From a virus, in the IMG/VR virus record IMGVR_UViG_3300008267_000305, positions 1 through 28,043 of that record: a stretch of DNA of 28,043 nt; one strand, given 5' to 3'. The position numbers and the translations under genes were made by a program. Each line of letters starts with the position of its first letter. The first letter of the stretch is position 1. Below the pieces are notes generated by a model. That model was not told where the DNA came from. It ran no database searches and worked only from the letters and a program-made list of their open reading frames with translations. Shown one piece after another: positions 1-5,703 of this stretch.

Positions 1-671
1 TTCAGTCGCTTGCGGTACTTCGGTGCGGTGTTCGTGTAAATGAATATGGGTCGTATCGCATCGCCAAACCCGAACCCGACGCGTTCATATATACCCGGCG
101 TTAGGTGCGCGGTCCTTGCTCGACCGGGGTATGCGACGAAGTAGCGTGATGGTCGACGGTTACGCCGACGCATGGCACGTTGCTTCGATGCTGGCGTTTC
201 GTTGGCTAGGCTATCGCGTGATGCTTGCAACTGCGACAGTATGCGAGTGATCACGCCACCCGGTACGTTCCCGTAGGCGTCTAGCGGTGCTGCTGCTGTG
301 GGTACGGCATACCAGTTATCAGGCATAACGCCTGATCGCTGTAGCAGTTTCTCGAATCCCTTTAACTGTCTTGTGCCACCTCGGATTTGGTGGATCAAGT
401 AGCGATCCGCTGGCACGCCTTTAAACGATTCGTCTTTTAAATACACCTTGGCAAATAGTCTTGCCTTAGTTGCTGCCTTCAGCCACACGGCTTTTTGTGT
501 GTACGGCGTAGGTCTATCGAACACGCGTTTAATGTCCGCTTCGATATCCTTTTTCGCTTCCTGCGCCGTCTTGGTCAACGCATACGCCGTCGCAAACGGG
601 ATTTGATCCTTACGCAAGTTGCGTAACGACTTTTCTACGTCCCGTAAGTCAGCGCGTATGTCGATTTGCAT
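1..671 (-). CDS. Probable virion morphogenesis / minor tail protein (gpZ-like), C-terminus beyond left edge
   Basis: Open frame from ATG at 671 to the window edge (at least 223 residues) with no stop, so it is partial. The start is preceded by CCGGGGTATCT, a usable ribosome binding site. The N-terminus (MQIDIRADLRDVEKSLRNLR) is amphipathic and is followed by a segment with YALTKTAQEAKKDIEAD and then a basic stretch rich in Arg (MRRRNRR). This layout resembles lambda minor tail protein Z and HK97 gp10-type tail completion proteins, which act at the head-proximal end of the tail. The family assignment is by general resemblance only. It follows the Q-like regulator and is read in the same direction, so it is likely the first visible late gene. 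No other start fits better. Confidence 0.5.
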   Translation of the reverse strand, partial: MQIDIRADLRDVEKSLRNLRKDQIPFATAYALTKTAQEAKKDIEADIKRVFDRPTPYTQKAVWLKAATKARLFAKVYLKDESFKGVPADRYLIHQIRGGTRQLKGFEKLLQRSGVMPDNWYAVPTAAAPLDAYGNVPGGVITRILSQLQASRDSLANETPASKQRAMRRRNRRPSRYFVAYPGRARTAHLTPGIYERVGFGFGDAIRPIFIYTNTAPKYRKRL

Positions 672-775
672 AGATACCCCGGTGGTCGGCCTTAACGTAA
701 AAAATACCGTGTGGAGTGTGCCGGTCGGGGTTGATTCGTGGGTTACGCATACACGTTACCCCATTTTGCCCGCTT

Positions 776-1132
776 TTAGCCGTTTTTCGGGGCATCGTCA
801 ATACTCAACAAGGTACGCCATACCTTTTGCTCGGCATTGCCGACGCGCCGACTATACGTGCGACGGGACAGGTTAAGACGAATCGCCTTCATCCATAGCG
901 GACCATTCGATGCGTATTGCATGGTTAGCAGTTGCTTATCGTGATGCGGAATCTTGCATATCACGCGTTCGATTAACTGCACTTCCTCGGGCGGTTCGTC
1001 GTTGTTGTCGCCTCGTCTGCTGCCCATGTTGGCGAAGTAAAACGCCGACGCCGTAGGGTATCCCGTGCGTGGCTTACCTCTGCACCATCGCCCCCATTGC
1101 GTCAGCAATACGCGTGTCCATTCCAGCGTCAT
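776..1132 (-). CDS. Probable phage antitermination protein Q (PF06530-like)
   Basis: 118 residues. The N-terminus (LLTQWGRWCRG) followed by GYPTASAF, and a C-terminal helical region with LLTMQY...RRTYSRRVGNAEQKVWRTLL, match the layout of the phage antitermination Q (DUF1133-type) family: an aromatic WG.W motif, a spacer, then an HTH-like segment ending in an amphipathic helix. These proteins load on RNA polymerase at a late promoter and let it read through terminators into late genes. The position fits: it is the last gene of the minus-strand early operon and is followed directly by a probable virion gene. It starts inside the stop of the nuclease gene (ATGA overlap at 1129-1132), so translation is probably coupled. 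No late promoter could be named in 672-775. Confidence 0.6.
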   Translation of the reverse strand: MTLEWTRVLLTQWGRWCRGKPRTGYPTASAFYFANMGSRRGDNNDEPPEEVQLIERVICKIPHHDKQLLTMQYASNGPLWMKAIRLNLSRRTYSRRVGNAEQKVWRTLLSIDDAPKNG

Positions 1133-1470
1133 CGTGCGTACTCGGGTTTAATCTTGGCGTTGTAGCGTTCCCACAAGTCACGCACGGTCTGTTCCGGTGT
1201 ACGTGCTTCGATCCACTCGCCGCGTGGCTCCCATACCGCGCGTGCGGCTTGTTGGCCTTCGGACAGTTTGCCGTGTTTGCTCTTAATCTCCAGCCAACAG
1301 ATGAAGAAATGCGTTCCTTCAATGCCGTTCGGATGCGGTAGCGGCTTAATGGCGAGTTTGTCCGGTATACCGATTCCGGCTTTCGTGTAGTCGATCACGC
1401 TAAAGCCCGCTTGTTTAACGGCTTCCGTTATCTCGGCATCGTTTAAGTCTCGGCGCATCGCGTGACGCAT
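1129..1470 (-). CDS. VRR-NUC domain nuclease
   Basis: 113 residues. Motifs of the VRR-NUC branch of the PD-(D/E)XK nuclease superfamily are clear: GIPDKLAI with Asp37, then FFICWLEIKSKHGKLSEGQQ with Glu61, Lys63 and Gln73/Gln74. Stand-alone phage VRR-NUC proteins are structure-specific nucleases thought to act on Holliday junctions or flaps. The slot just before Q is where lambdoid phages often carry Nin-region recombination nucleases. I chose the ATG at 1470 because it forms a TAATG junction with the upstream stop. A longer start at 1524 would overlap the previous gene by about 55 bases. Part of the early minus-strand operon. Confidence 0.78.
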   Translation of the reverse strand: MRHAMRRDLNDAEITEAVKQAGFSVIDYTKAGIGIPDKLAIKPLPHPNGIEGTHFFICWLEIKSKHGKLSEGQQAARAVWEPRGEWIEARTPEQTVRDLWERYNAKIKPEYAR

Positions 1471-1703
1471 TAGCCAGAGCCACTTTTTCGCGGATCGTTT
1501 CCAGTTAGCCACGTCAACCACCATATCGCTTTGGCTGCGTCTTGCTCTATCGGGTTGCCTTCCTTGCGTCCTGCGCGTGCTATATAGCCTAGCGCGGTTA
1601 GTCGGCAAAACTCGACGAAGTGTTCGTCGCTTTTAGCGTTCGCACGCATGAAGTCGACGGTTTCTATGTCCTGCTTGTAATGCTGTGGGTTAATGTGGTC
1701 CAT
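1470..1703 (-). CDS. DUF3310 domain protein (T7 gp1.7-like family)
   Basis: 77 residues. The pattern NPQHYK near the N-terminus, ETVDFM, GYIARAGRK and a C-terminal DAAKAIWWL is the signature of DUF3310, a small domain found in many phages. The family includes T7 gp1.7, reported to be a nucleotide kinase, so a role in nucleotide metabolism is possible but not shown here. The C-terminal tail is short and Gly/Ser-rich (RKSGSG). The start ATG lies 3 bases downstream of the stop of the zinc-ribbon gene, and the stop overlaps the nuclease start. Confidence 0.8.
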   Translation of the reverse strand: MDHINPQHYKQDIETVDFMRANAKSDEHFVEFCRLTALGYIARAGRKEGNPIEQDAAKAIWWLTWLTGNDPRKSGSG

Positions 1704-1706
1704 GTG

Positions 1707-2003
1707 TCACCAATGCGCTGTTAGCCGTCCTATGTCGACGGCCTTGTTAAGTTCGTCGACTAGTGGTCTTAACGCTTTGATCTTTTTCTTGTTCCGATAA
1801 ATTTTATAGATGATTGCCTTTTGCTTTTCGAAACGTGACGGGCCTTTGTCTTTCGCCCATTCGGTACATTGCCTCGCGTTGACGTGTCCGTGCTTGGCGG
1901 CTCGATTGCAACTTTTGCAGACAAGCCCACCGGGAGATTCAATACCGCACGAAGGACAGCGTTTATAAGGTTTTTCACATAACCCCCAATCAGCGCGAAA
2001 CAC
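1707..2003 (-). CDS. Small zinc-ribbon protein, possible HNH-like
   Basis: 98 residues from a GTG at 2003. A CPSCG motif (Cys16, Cys19) and CKSC (Cys29, Cys32) form a four-Cys zinc ribbon. A very basic segment rich in Lys follows (FEKQKAIIYKIYRNKKKIKA). The Cys pairs with a nearby His-Gly-His (AKHGHVNA) recall the zinc-binding front of some HNH endonucleases, but no HNH catalytic core is convincing in the rest. Probably a nucleic-acid-binding early protein. It overlaps the upstream gene by 14 bases, so the GTG start is coupled to that gene's end. Confidence 0.6.
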   Translation of the reverse strand: MFRADWGLCEKPYKRCPSCGIESPGGLVCKSCNRAAKHGHVNARQCTEWAKDKGPSRFEKQKAIIYKIYRNKKKIKALRPLVDELNKAVDIGRLTAHW

Positions 2004-2298
2004 GGTGCGGCTTCGCTTTAGTGACGCTCACGGGTCGGCATTCCTGCAAATCCGTAATGCAACTGGCGACGGCGTAGGCATCCTGCCTAGTCTCGAAGAT
2101 ACGTGCGCGTTCGATGCTGCGGGTCCACATTGGCCCGTGACCGATACCGACGTTAAGTTCTCCGGTCCAGTACAGCCCGCCCGATGCACTCTTGACCAGT
2201 GCGAATCCGTCAAATGCGGGTTTCGTCCGTAAACGCTCTGTACGGCGTTCTCCGTCGTCCCCTATACCAAACCCTACCCCCGGCGCTTCAAGTGTCAT
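1990..2298 (-). CDS. Hypothetical early phage protein
   Basis: 102 residues. I do not recognise it. The start ATG at 2298 overlaps the previous stop as ATGA, which decides between this start and longer in-frame openings. The sequence contains TGELNVGIGHGPMWTRSIERARIF followed by TRQDAYAVASCITD. The pattern of a short beta strand region and then a helix with R-A-R-I-F and A-x-x-V-A is reminiscent of small proteins reporting column-like fields, but function cannot be inferred. Gly-rich N-terminus, basic C-terminus (KAKPHRVSR). Confidence 0.6.
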   Translation of the reverse strand: MTLEAPGVGFGIGDDGERRTERLRTKPAFDGFALVKSASGGLYWTGELNVGIGHGPMWTRSIERARIFETRQDAYAVASCITDLQECRPVSVTKAKPHRVSR

Positions 2299-2552
2299 AT
2301 ATCGCCTCTGCTTTCGTTTAATCGCATTCCGTATACCCGTTCGAACAACTGTGCGTATGTTTCGGGTTTCCGGTCCTTCGGGTTCCGTCCCACAATGACC
2401 GCCGATAGTCCGTTGTCGACGATACCCTGCCTGATCCGCTCCCGACGCATTCTGGCATCCGTTAGCCCTGCGGTTATGTGCGGTACGCCATGCTCGACCA
2501 ACCTTTTGCTGATCCACAACTCGACCGCCAATAATTCCGTGCCACGGATCAT
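2295..2552 (-). CDS. Hypothetical early phage protein
   Basis: 85 residues from ATG 2552, which overlaps the preceding stop (ATGA) and so sets the start. Predicted mostly helical: LLAVELWISKRLVEHGV and ARMRRERIRQGIVDNGL suggest two amphipathic helices, followed by NPKDRKPETYAQLFERVYGMRL. No known domain is recognised. It lies between the probable helicase-loader gene and another small hypothetical gene and is translationally coupled on both sides. Confidence 0.6.
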   Translation of the reverse strand: MIRGTELLAVELWISKRLVEHGVPHITAGLTDARMRRERIRQGIVDNGLSAVIVGRNPKDRKPETYAQLFERVYGMRLNESRGDI

Positions 2553-3067
2553 GCGTCGAGCAACCGCCCTAGCAGTCGATCCGCTGGCGCTGGCCCTGCC
2601 AACTTCGGCGCATTCACGATACCGGGCAACGCCGCAATCGTATCGCGCTTGTCGGTCAGTTCGGCGTAATGCTCTGCAAACCGCTTTTCGAGGAAATGCG
2701 TTTTGTCTTCCTCGCAGAATGCCAGCGCACGCCAACCGCCTAGTCCCTGCACGGCCAGTTCGATTGCGCGGTCAGGATGCGGAACCTGTCGCCATTGGCC
2801 ACTAGCGCAATGCGCTAACGCTTGCGCGAATGCCTCGGCGCTGGTCGTCGTCCCTGCCTTGCGTACTTGCTCGAAGTCGTACGGGGTCGGCATAAAGCGA
2901 CACGTTTTCGCCAAGTGACTCGCCGCTGCGCGAAAGTCTGCAATGTCCCAATCGCGCATAGCACCGAACCAAACTTCGAGTGCCTCTGGCGTTACCTTCG
3001 CGTTCGGCATGATCGCGGCTAGTCCCAACAGCACGCGTGACATTTCGATTTTGTCGGAGACTTCCAT
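2549..3067 (-). CDS. Probable replication protein, helicase-loader-like (Gp39P/G40P-inhibitor type N-terminus)
   Basis: 172 residues. The N-terminal region (IEMSRVLLGLAAI, LEVWFGAMRDWDIADFRAAA, LAKTCRFMPTPYDF) follows the pattern of the small helical domain of phage helicase loaders of the Gp39P / 'loader and inhibitor of G40P' type: a helix, a W..A+.D.....F.AA helix, then F.P.P..F. Such proteins bring the replicative helicase to the origin. The position supports this: in lambdoid gene order a P-type loader follows the O-type initiator, although here small genes lie between them. The C-terminal half (PHPDRAIELAVQGLGGWRAL) contains a segment seen in related phage proteins. Assignment is by motif and context, not by a search. 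Confidence 0.55.
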   Translation of the reverse strand: MEVSDKIEMSRVLLGLAAIMPNAKVTPEALEVWFGAMRDWDIADFRAAASHLAKTCRFMPTPYDFEQVRKAGTTTSAEAFAQALAHCASGQWRQVPHPDRAIELAVQGLGGWRALAFCEEDKTHFLEKRFAEHYAELTDKRDTIAALPGIVNAPKLAGPAPADRLLGRLLDA

Positions 3068-3069
3068 TG

Positions 3070-3294
3070 TTACCTCGCGTAGTGGCGAGTAAACCCGCCG
3101 TTTTCGTTAATTGATTCGACCAGTTGTTTTGCGTCATTCTCGAAATCAAAGTCGTTTACCTGTACGAAGTTTTGCCAGTCGTCGCTTTGGCCCTGCGGCA
3201 ATGCGTACACGTACCACGCATACGCACGACCGTCTTTTGATTTCCAGAATCGCACGCGTGGCTTCGTGGCGGGGATAAATTCCTCGCGCATCAC
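3070..3294 (-). CDS. Hypothetical early phage protein
   Basis: 74 residues; two adjacent Met codons (3294 and 3291) make the start uncertain by one residue. The start overlaps the stop of the gene upstream. Compact alpha/beta-like sequence with aromatic residues (VRFWKSKDGRAYAWYVYAL, DDWQNFVQVNDFDF). No domain recognised and no membrane segment. It is sandwiched in a tightly packed operon, which supports it being real. Confidence 0.6.
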   Translation of the reverse strand: MMREEFIPATKPRVRFWKSKDGRAYAWYVYALPQGQSDDWQNFVQVNDFDFENDAKQLVESINENGGFTRHYAR

Positions 3295-3554
3295 TTGTTA
3301 CCCCTCGCACGGATGGCCGATGGAAGGTCAGGGTTAAGAGCGCACAGCAATTTTGAAAACGCCGCGTGTGGTATTGGTTCTGGTTGATCCAACAAATACA
3401 TTGCCTCGCGCATCGCGTGTTTTAACCTCTCACATTCGTTTTGCTCGGCTGCGGCAACAAGGGCGGCGAAGCGTTCAAGTGGAAGCGGCCAAGCATCCAT
3501 AAGTTCACCAAATCCAGCCTCTTTCGCCAGTCGGATAATGTCGTCGCGGGTCAT
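3291..3554 (-). CDS. Hypothetical phage protein, common small helical type
   Basis: 87 residues. The opening MTRDDIIRLAKEAGF and the later RFAALVAAAEQNECERL are typical of a widespread small phage protein of unknown role that begins with a helix-turn pattern and continues as an Ala/Glu-rich helix. The ATG overlaps the stop of the membrane protein gene (ATGA at 3551-3554). No catalytic residues seen. Confidence 0.65.
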   Translation of the reverse strand: MTRDDIIRLAKEAGFGELMDAWPLPLERFAALVAAAEQNECERLKHAMREAMYLLDQPEPIPHAAFSKLLCALNPDLPSAIRARGNK

Positions 3555-3703
3555 TTCTCAACCCCTAACGATTTGCATAGGTCGTAATAGGCAAGCCCGA
3601 ACCATAAGAAAAGCGCCATGCCAACCATGTACGGCAAAATCCATATCGGCGAAGTAACGATTATTAAAACCGCTAATACCCGTTTCCAAAAGTTTTTAGT
3701 CAT
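3551..3703 (-). CDS. Small membrane protein, two predicted helices
   Basis: 50 residues. ATG at 3703 overlaps the stop of the replication initiator (ATGA), which favours this start over a longer in-frame opening that would lie inside the initiator gene. Two hydrophobic stretches are visible, VLAVLIIVTSPIWILPY and MVGMALFLWFGLAYY, after a short basic N-terminus (MTKNFWKR). It is a probable inner-membrane protein of unknown role, perhaps in host takeover. Confidence 0.6.
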   Translation of the reverse strand: MTKNFWKRVLAVLIIVTSPIWILPYMVGMALFLWFGLAYYDLCKSLGVEK

Positions 3704-4413
3704 TGCGCTAACCACTGCTGCACGGCCAATACGTTTGCGTCCTGCTGCGTCTCGGCTTTGGTCTTCGGTAACGACCATGGCAGTGCAAAAGACTTGTCTG
3801 GTCCTAGGAACGATGCCGCCTGTTTAACGTACTCGGTCCCAAGTTTGCCGGTCGCCTCGCAAAACGCTCTGTACCGCATCGCGCCTTCGATAAATTCGCC
3901 CGGCGTGTGTCCCTCGGCCATCCGTGCGTTGGCGGCTTTCAACGCCCGCTGCCAGCCCTGATCCCCTGCCCGCTCCGGGTATAGGTCGCGGAATTGAGCA
4001 AACCAATCCGGTATGGCTGGTTTGGCTTTTTTGGCTTTAGGGGGGGTAGGGGGGGTTATATCTGTTTCTGTATCTGTATCTGTATCTGTATCTGGAGTAG
4101 CAAGTTGCTTGCACGTTGCTAGCGTGTTGCTAGCATCGTCGAAAAACCCGTGTTCAATCAACGGTACTAGCGCCGAAATGAATTCCTTTTCCGTAAGTCG
4201 CACGCGGAACGCAATTCGGCTGGCTGGACCATGAATCTCGCCCCCTTCTTCCTCGGCTGCTAGCAACCATAAAAACGGTGCTAGCGCCTTGCTAGCAACA
4301 GGCAAGCAAGCAAATTCGTAGTCGTCGAGTAAGTCGCGGTGCAACTTAATCCATGGCGGACGACGACCCTTGTAATGCTGAAAACGACGCCAGTTCTTCG
4401 GTTTAATGACCAT
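3700..4413 (-). CDS. Probable phage replication initiator / replisome organizer (lambda O-like position)
   Basis: 237 residues from ATG 4413, preceded by GGAG at good spacing; a GTG two codons upstream is less likely. The N-terminal ~100 residues (WRRFQHYKGRRPPWIKLHR, LWLLAAEEEGG, RLTEKEF) form a predicted winged-helix region seen at the N-terminus of many phage replication proteins. A low-complexity Asp/Thr then Pro/Lys linker follows (about residues 107-133). A C-terminal helical domain contains DWFAQFRDLYPERAGDQGW and YVKQAASFLG. The first gene after the Cro-like regulator is the classic place for an initiator. The middle of the gene holds iteron-like DNA repeats, as lambda O does. The linker is encoded by a hexanucleotide repeat and two G7 tracts. 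The exact family is uncertain. Confidence 0.6.
   Translation of the reverse strand: MVIKPKNWRRFQHYKGRRPPWIKLHRDLLDDYEFACLPVASKALAPFLWLLAAEEEGGEIHGPASRIAFRVRLTEKEFISALVPLIEHGFFDDASNTLATCKQLATPDTDTDTDTETDITPPTPPKAKKAKPAIPDWFAQFRDLYPERAGDQGWQRALKAANARMAEGHTPGEFIEGAMRYRAFCEATGKLGTEYVKQAASFLGPDKSFALPWSLPKTKAETQQDANVLAVQQWLAQ
4040..4095. repeat. Microsatellite: two G7 tracts and ~6 copies of TCTGTA
   Basis: On the plus strand, G7 at 4040-4046 and again at 4049-4055 are separated by TA. Hexamer units TCTGTT, TCTGTA x4 and a partial copy then run from 4061 to 4095. The tract lies inside the replication initiator gene and codes for its Thr/Pro and Asp/Thr linker. The hexamer is a multiple of three, so copy-number change would alter linker length without a frameshift. 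Slippage in the G tracts would shift frame. Confidence 0.85.
4104..4299. repeat. Iteron-like GCTAGC repeats, candidate replication origin
   Basis: Three 11-base direct repeats are contiguous: GTTGCTTGCAC (4104-4114), GTTGCTAGCGT (4115-4125) and GTTGCTAGCAT (4126-4136). A second group has GCTGCTAGCAAC (4256-4267), GGTGCTAGCGC (4277-4287) and CTTGCTAGCAAC (4288-4299), with the last two GCTAGC cores again 11 bases apart. The core is a palindrome. The 11-base period is not a multiple of three, so the repeats are not explained by a repeated peptide. Lambda carries its origin iterons inside gene O, the equivalent place. Origin function is an inference. Confidence 0.5.
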
Positions 4414-4424
4414 AAACACTCCAA

Positions 4425-4462
4425 ATCGCTAAAGCGATACCCCAAAACGACCGCGAAAGCGG
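4425..4462 (-). promoter_or_regulatory. Leader hairpins between the Cro-like and initiator genes
   Basis: In the 85-base gap there is a perfect inverted repeat ATCGCT-AA-AGCGAT (4425-4438), directly beside the GGAG ribosome binding site of the initiator. A second hairpin CCGC-GAAA-GCGG (4451-4462) is followed on the minus strand by TCGTTTT. The second could act as a weak terminator or attenuator after the Cro-like gene. The first could mask the ribosome binding site or be a protein-binding operator. The structures are seen; the roles are inferred. Confidence 0.35.
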
Positions 4463-4498
4463 AAAGACTGCCGAACCGGGCTAGCAGGAGTAACCAGC

Positions 4499-4690
4499 CT
4501 AGCGCGGGGTAGCGCCAACGGACGGCCCGACAGTCCTTCCTAGAATCTCGCGGAATTCATATACCCGGCGTGCGGGTAATCGGTTCGTGCGGACCCAATA
4601 GGCTACGGCAAAACGCGTTACCCCGAACGCCCTTGCTGCTGCTGCTTGTGATCCGCCGAAGTGGTCGATTACGTCTTTCACGCTAGGCAT
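4499..4690 (-). CDS. Cro / YdaS-like HTH transcription regulator
   Basis: 63 residues from ATG 4690 (a second ATG at 4714 would add eight residues; neither has a strong ribosome binding site). The sequence VIDHFGGSQAAAARAFGVTR followed by FAVAYWVRTNRLPARRVYEF is a textbook Cro/YdaS helix-turn-helix: a G-S-Q-A-A-A-A-R-A-F-G-V-T helix pair, then a recognition helix with A-V-x-x-W. It is the first gene of the minus-strand early operon and faces the plus-strand operon across a short control region, as lambda cro does. It probably binds operators in 4691-4790 and damps early transcription. Confidence 0.75.
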   Translation of the reverse strand: MPSVKDVIDHFGGSQAAAARAFGVTRFAVAYWVRTNRLPARRVYEFREILGRTVGPSVGATPR

Positions 4691-4754
4691 GGCGCAAATA
4701 GTAACCGGTCGCATCCGGCCAATGTGACCGCAGAATGGTCAATGTTTAAATATG

Positions 4755-4784
4755 TTGAGTTTCCTACACGCATGGGTATATGAT
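4755..4784 (+). promoter_or_regulatory. Sigma70-type promoter for the plus-strand early operon
   Basis: TTGAGT at 4755-4760 and TATGAT at 4779-4784 are separated by 18 bases, giving a good -35/-10 pair about 40-50 bases before the first plausible start (4833). Just upstream, TTTAAA-centred AT-rich sequence (4741-4754, AATGTTTAAATATG) is a near-palindrome that could be an operator. No equally good promoter was found for the opposing minus-strand operon. A TTGACC on the minus strand at 4742-4737 lacks a matching -10. Confidence 0.5.
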
Positions 4785-4832
4785 TCTCACATGGGCGGCG
4801 CGGTGCTGCTCGTAACTAGGGAAGCAAGACAA

Positions 4833-5270
4833 ATGATCAACTTTATCTACGACAAAAACTTTGAAAACAAGTTAGTCGGCGTGAGCCATAAGTTCGACGA
4901 AACCGATGGAATCTGTGTCAACCGTAACGACATGGTTTCGTTTCAAGATGCAGAGCAAATTGCGAATGACGCCAACGCGTTTTTCGCTGGCACTGGTCGT
5001 GTGTTCGTTGCGGTTGATGCTGGCGAGTGGACCAGCCCGCGCTTTGATGTAGTCGAAGTGCCGAAGGTTGGCGACGAAGTGTCCCGTGCCTTTAACGGTG
5101 ACTCATACCCGACTGGCACAATCACACGCGTAAGCGGCAAAGACTTTCGCGTTATAACGACCAGCACTGGCGCGAAGTTCTATCGTCGTCGGTTGTCGGC
5201 TTCGTGGATTGCTGATCAAACGTGGTACTTACTCAAAGGTACGCACAACGAACGCAACCCAAGTTTCTAA
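4833..5270 (+). CDS. Hypothetical early phage protein with conserved C-terminal motif
   Basis: 145 residues from ATG 4833, preceded by AGGGAAG. The frame opens earlier (ATG 4752), but that start would overlap the promoter. The C-terminal half has VGDEVSRAF followed by GDSYPTGTITRVS, then a TTSTGAKFYRRR motif and a final W...GTHNERNPSF. I recall this pattern as common in uncharacterised aquatic-phage proteins. The N-terminal part is acidic with a predicted helix (FQDAEQIANDANAFF). First gene of the plus-strand early operon and separated from the next by a GC-rich hairpin. Function unknown. Confidence 0.7.
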   Translation: MINFIYDKNFENKLVGVSHKFDETDGICVNRNDMVSFQDAEQIANDANAFFAGTGRVFVAVDAGEWTSPRFDVVEVPKVGDEVSRAFNGDSYPTGTITRVSGKDFRVITTSTGAKFYRRRLSASWIADQTWYLLKGTHNERNPSF

Positions 5271-5277
5271 ACATAGA

Positions 5278-5297
5278 GGGGCGGCGCAAGCCGCCCC
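5278..5297 (+). terminator. GC-rich hairpin with GCAA tetraloop, possible weak terminator
   Basis: GGGGCGGC (5278-5285), loop GCAA, GCCGCCCC (5290-5297): a perfect 8-bp stem directly after the stop of the first plus-strand gene. It is followed by GTCTTT, a poor T tract, so it may partly terminate or instead stabilise the upstream transcript end. It lies 20 bases before the next start. Confidence 0.45.
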
Positions 5298-5316
5298 GTC
5301 TTTCGGAGCAATAGTC

Positions 5317-5451
5317 ATGCAGCGCAAATACACAAAACGTGATTGGTTGCCGCAAGCAATCGGATTACTGATTCTGTTAATCGTCGCCGGGGTGATGGTT
5401 CCGTGCGACGGTAAGTCGTGCGACAACCCAAACACGCATTACACGGAGTAG
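5317..5451 (+). CDS. Small single-pass membrane protein
   Basis: 44 residues from ATG 5317, with GGAG upstream. A basic N-terminus (MQRKYTKRDW) is followed by one membrane segment (AIGLLILLIVAGVMV) and a short tail with two Cys (PCDGKSCDNP). Orientation is probably N-in, with the Cys-bearing tail in the periplasm. The Cys after the helix is not in a lipobox context. Role unknown; the operon is early, so it is not obviously lysis-related. Confidence 0.5.
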   Translation: MQRKYTKRDWLPQAIGLLILLIVAGVMVPCDGKSCDNPNTHYTE

Positions 5452-5456
5452 CCGAA

Positions 5457-5693
5457 ATGCACGAAGACGAATTCTTTTTGAACCTGTCGGAATTCGTGTC
5501 GGTAATTGATGAAGACGGGTCGACTAGGGTGGTATCAAAGTATGCGTTATATCGTGAGTATCTTAATCGTCGGTACAGTGCTTTTAATCGCACTGTGGGC
5601 GGCGAGACGGGAAAAGAAAATGCTTCGGGATTACGACTGGTCGTCGGTCCCGCCGCCGAATTGGAAGTGCCGCCGGGGTCGGTTAGGCGGTGA
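5457..5693 (+). CDS. Hypothetical protein, overlaps a membrane-protein frame
   Basis: 78 residues from ATG 5457, preceded by CGGAG. Acidic N-terminus (MHEDEFFLNLSEF) then VVSKYALYREYLNRRYSAF, predicted helical and basic. The C-terminal third is low in conserved features (GPAAELEVPPGSVRR) and shares its DNA with the downstream membrane-protein gene in another frame. Either both frames are used, or only the N-terminal part has been under selection. No family recognised. Confidence 0.4.
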   Translation: MHEDEFFLNLSEFVSVIDEDGSTRVVSKYALYREYLNRRYSAFNRTVGGETGKENASGLRLVVGPAAELEVPPGSVRR

Positions 5694-5703
5694 CTATGAA
5701 TAG
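5542..5703 (+). CDS. Small single-pass membrane protein
   Basis: 53 residues from ATG 5542, preceded by AGGGTGG. One clear membrane segment at the very N-terminus (YIVSILIVGTVLLIALWAA), then a basic stop-transfer stretch (RREKK) and a hydrophilic tail ending GRLGGDYE. It overlaps the 5457 frame for about 150 bases and the exonuclease start by 8 bases. The good ribosome binding site and clean topology make it likely real. Function unknown. Confidence 0.5.
   Translation: MRYIVSILIVGTVLLIALWAARREKKMLRDYDWSSVPPPNWKCRRGRLGGDYE

Noticed and set aside
672-775. Late promoter or Q-binding site between the Q-like gene and the next gene.
   Set aside because: No convincing -35/-10 pair could be picked by eye on the minus strand; the 104 bases are recorded as having only the ribosome binding site of the next gene.
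1524-1608. Longer start for the VRR-NUC gene.
   Set aside because: It would overlap the DUF3310 gene by 54 bases or more, while ATG 1470 gives the usual TAATG coupling.
4752-4832. Upstream in-frame extension of the first plus-strand gene from ATG 4752.
   Set aside because: It would begin within the predicted -35 element; ATG 4833 has a better ribosome binding site.
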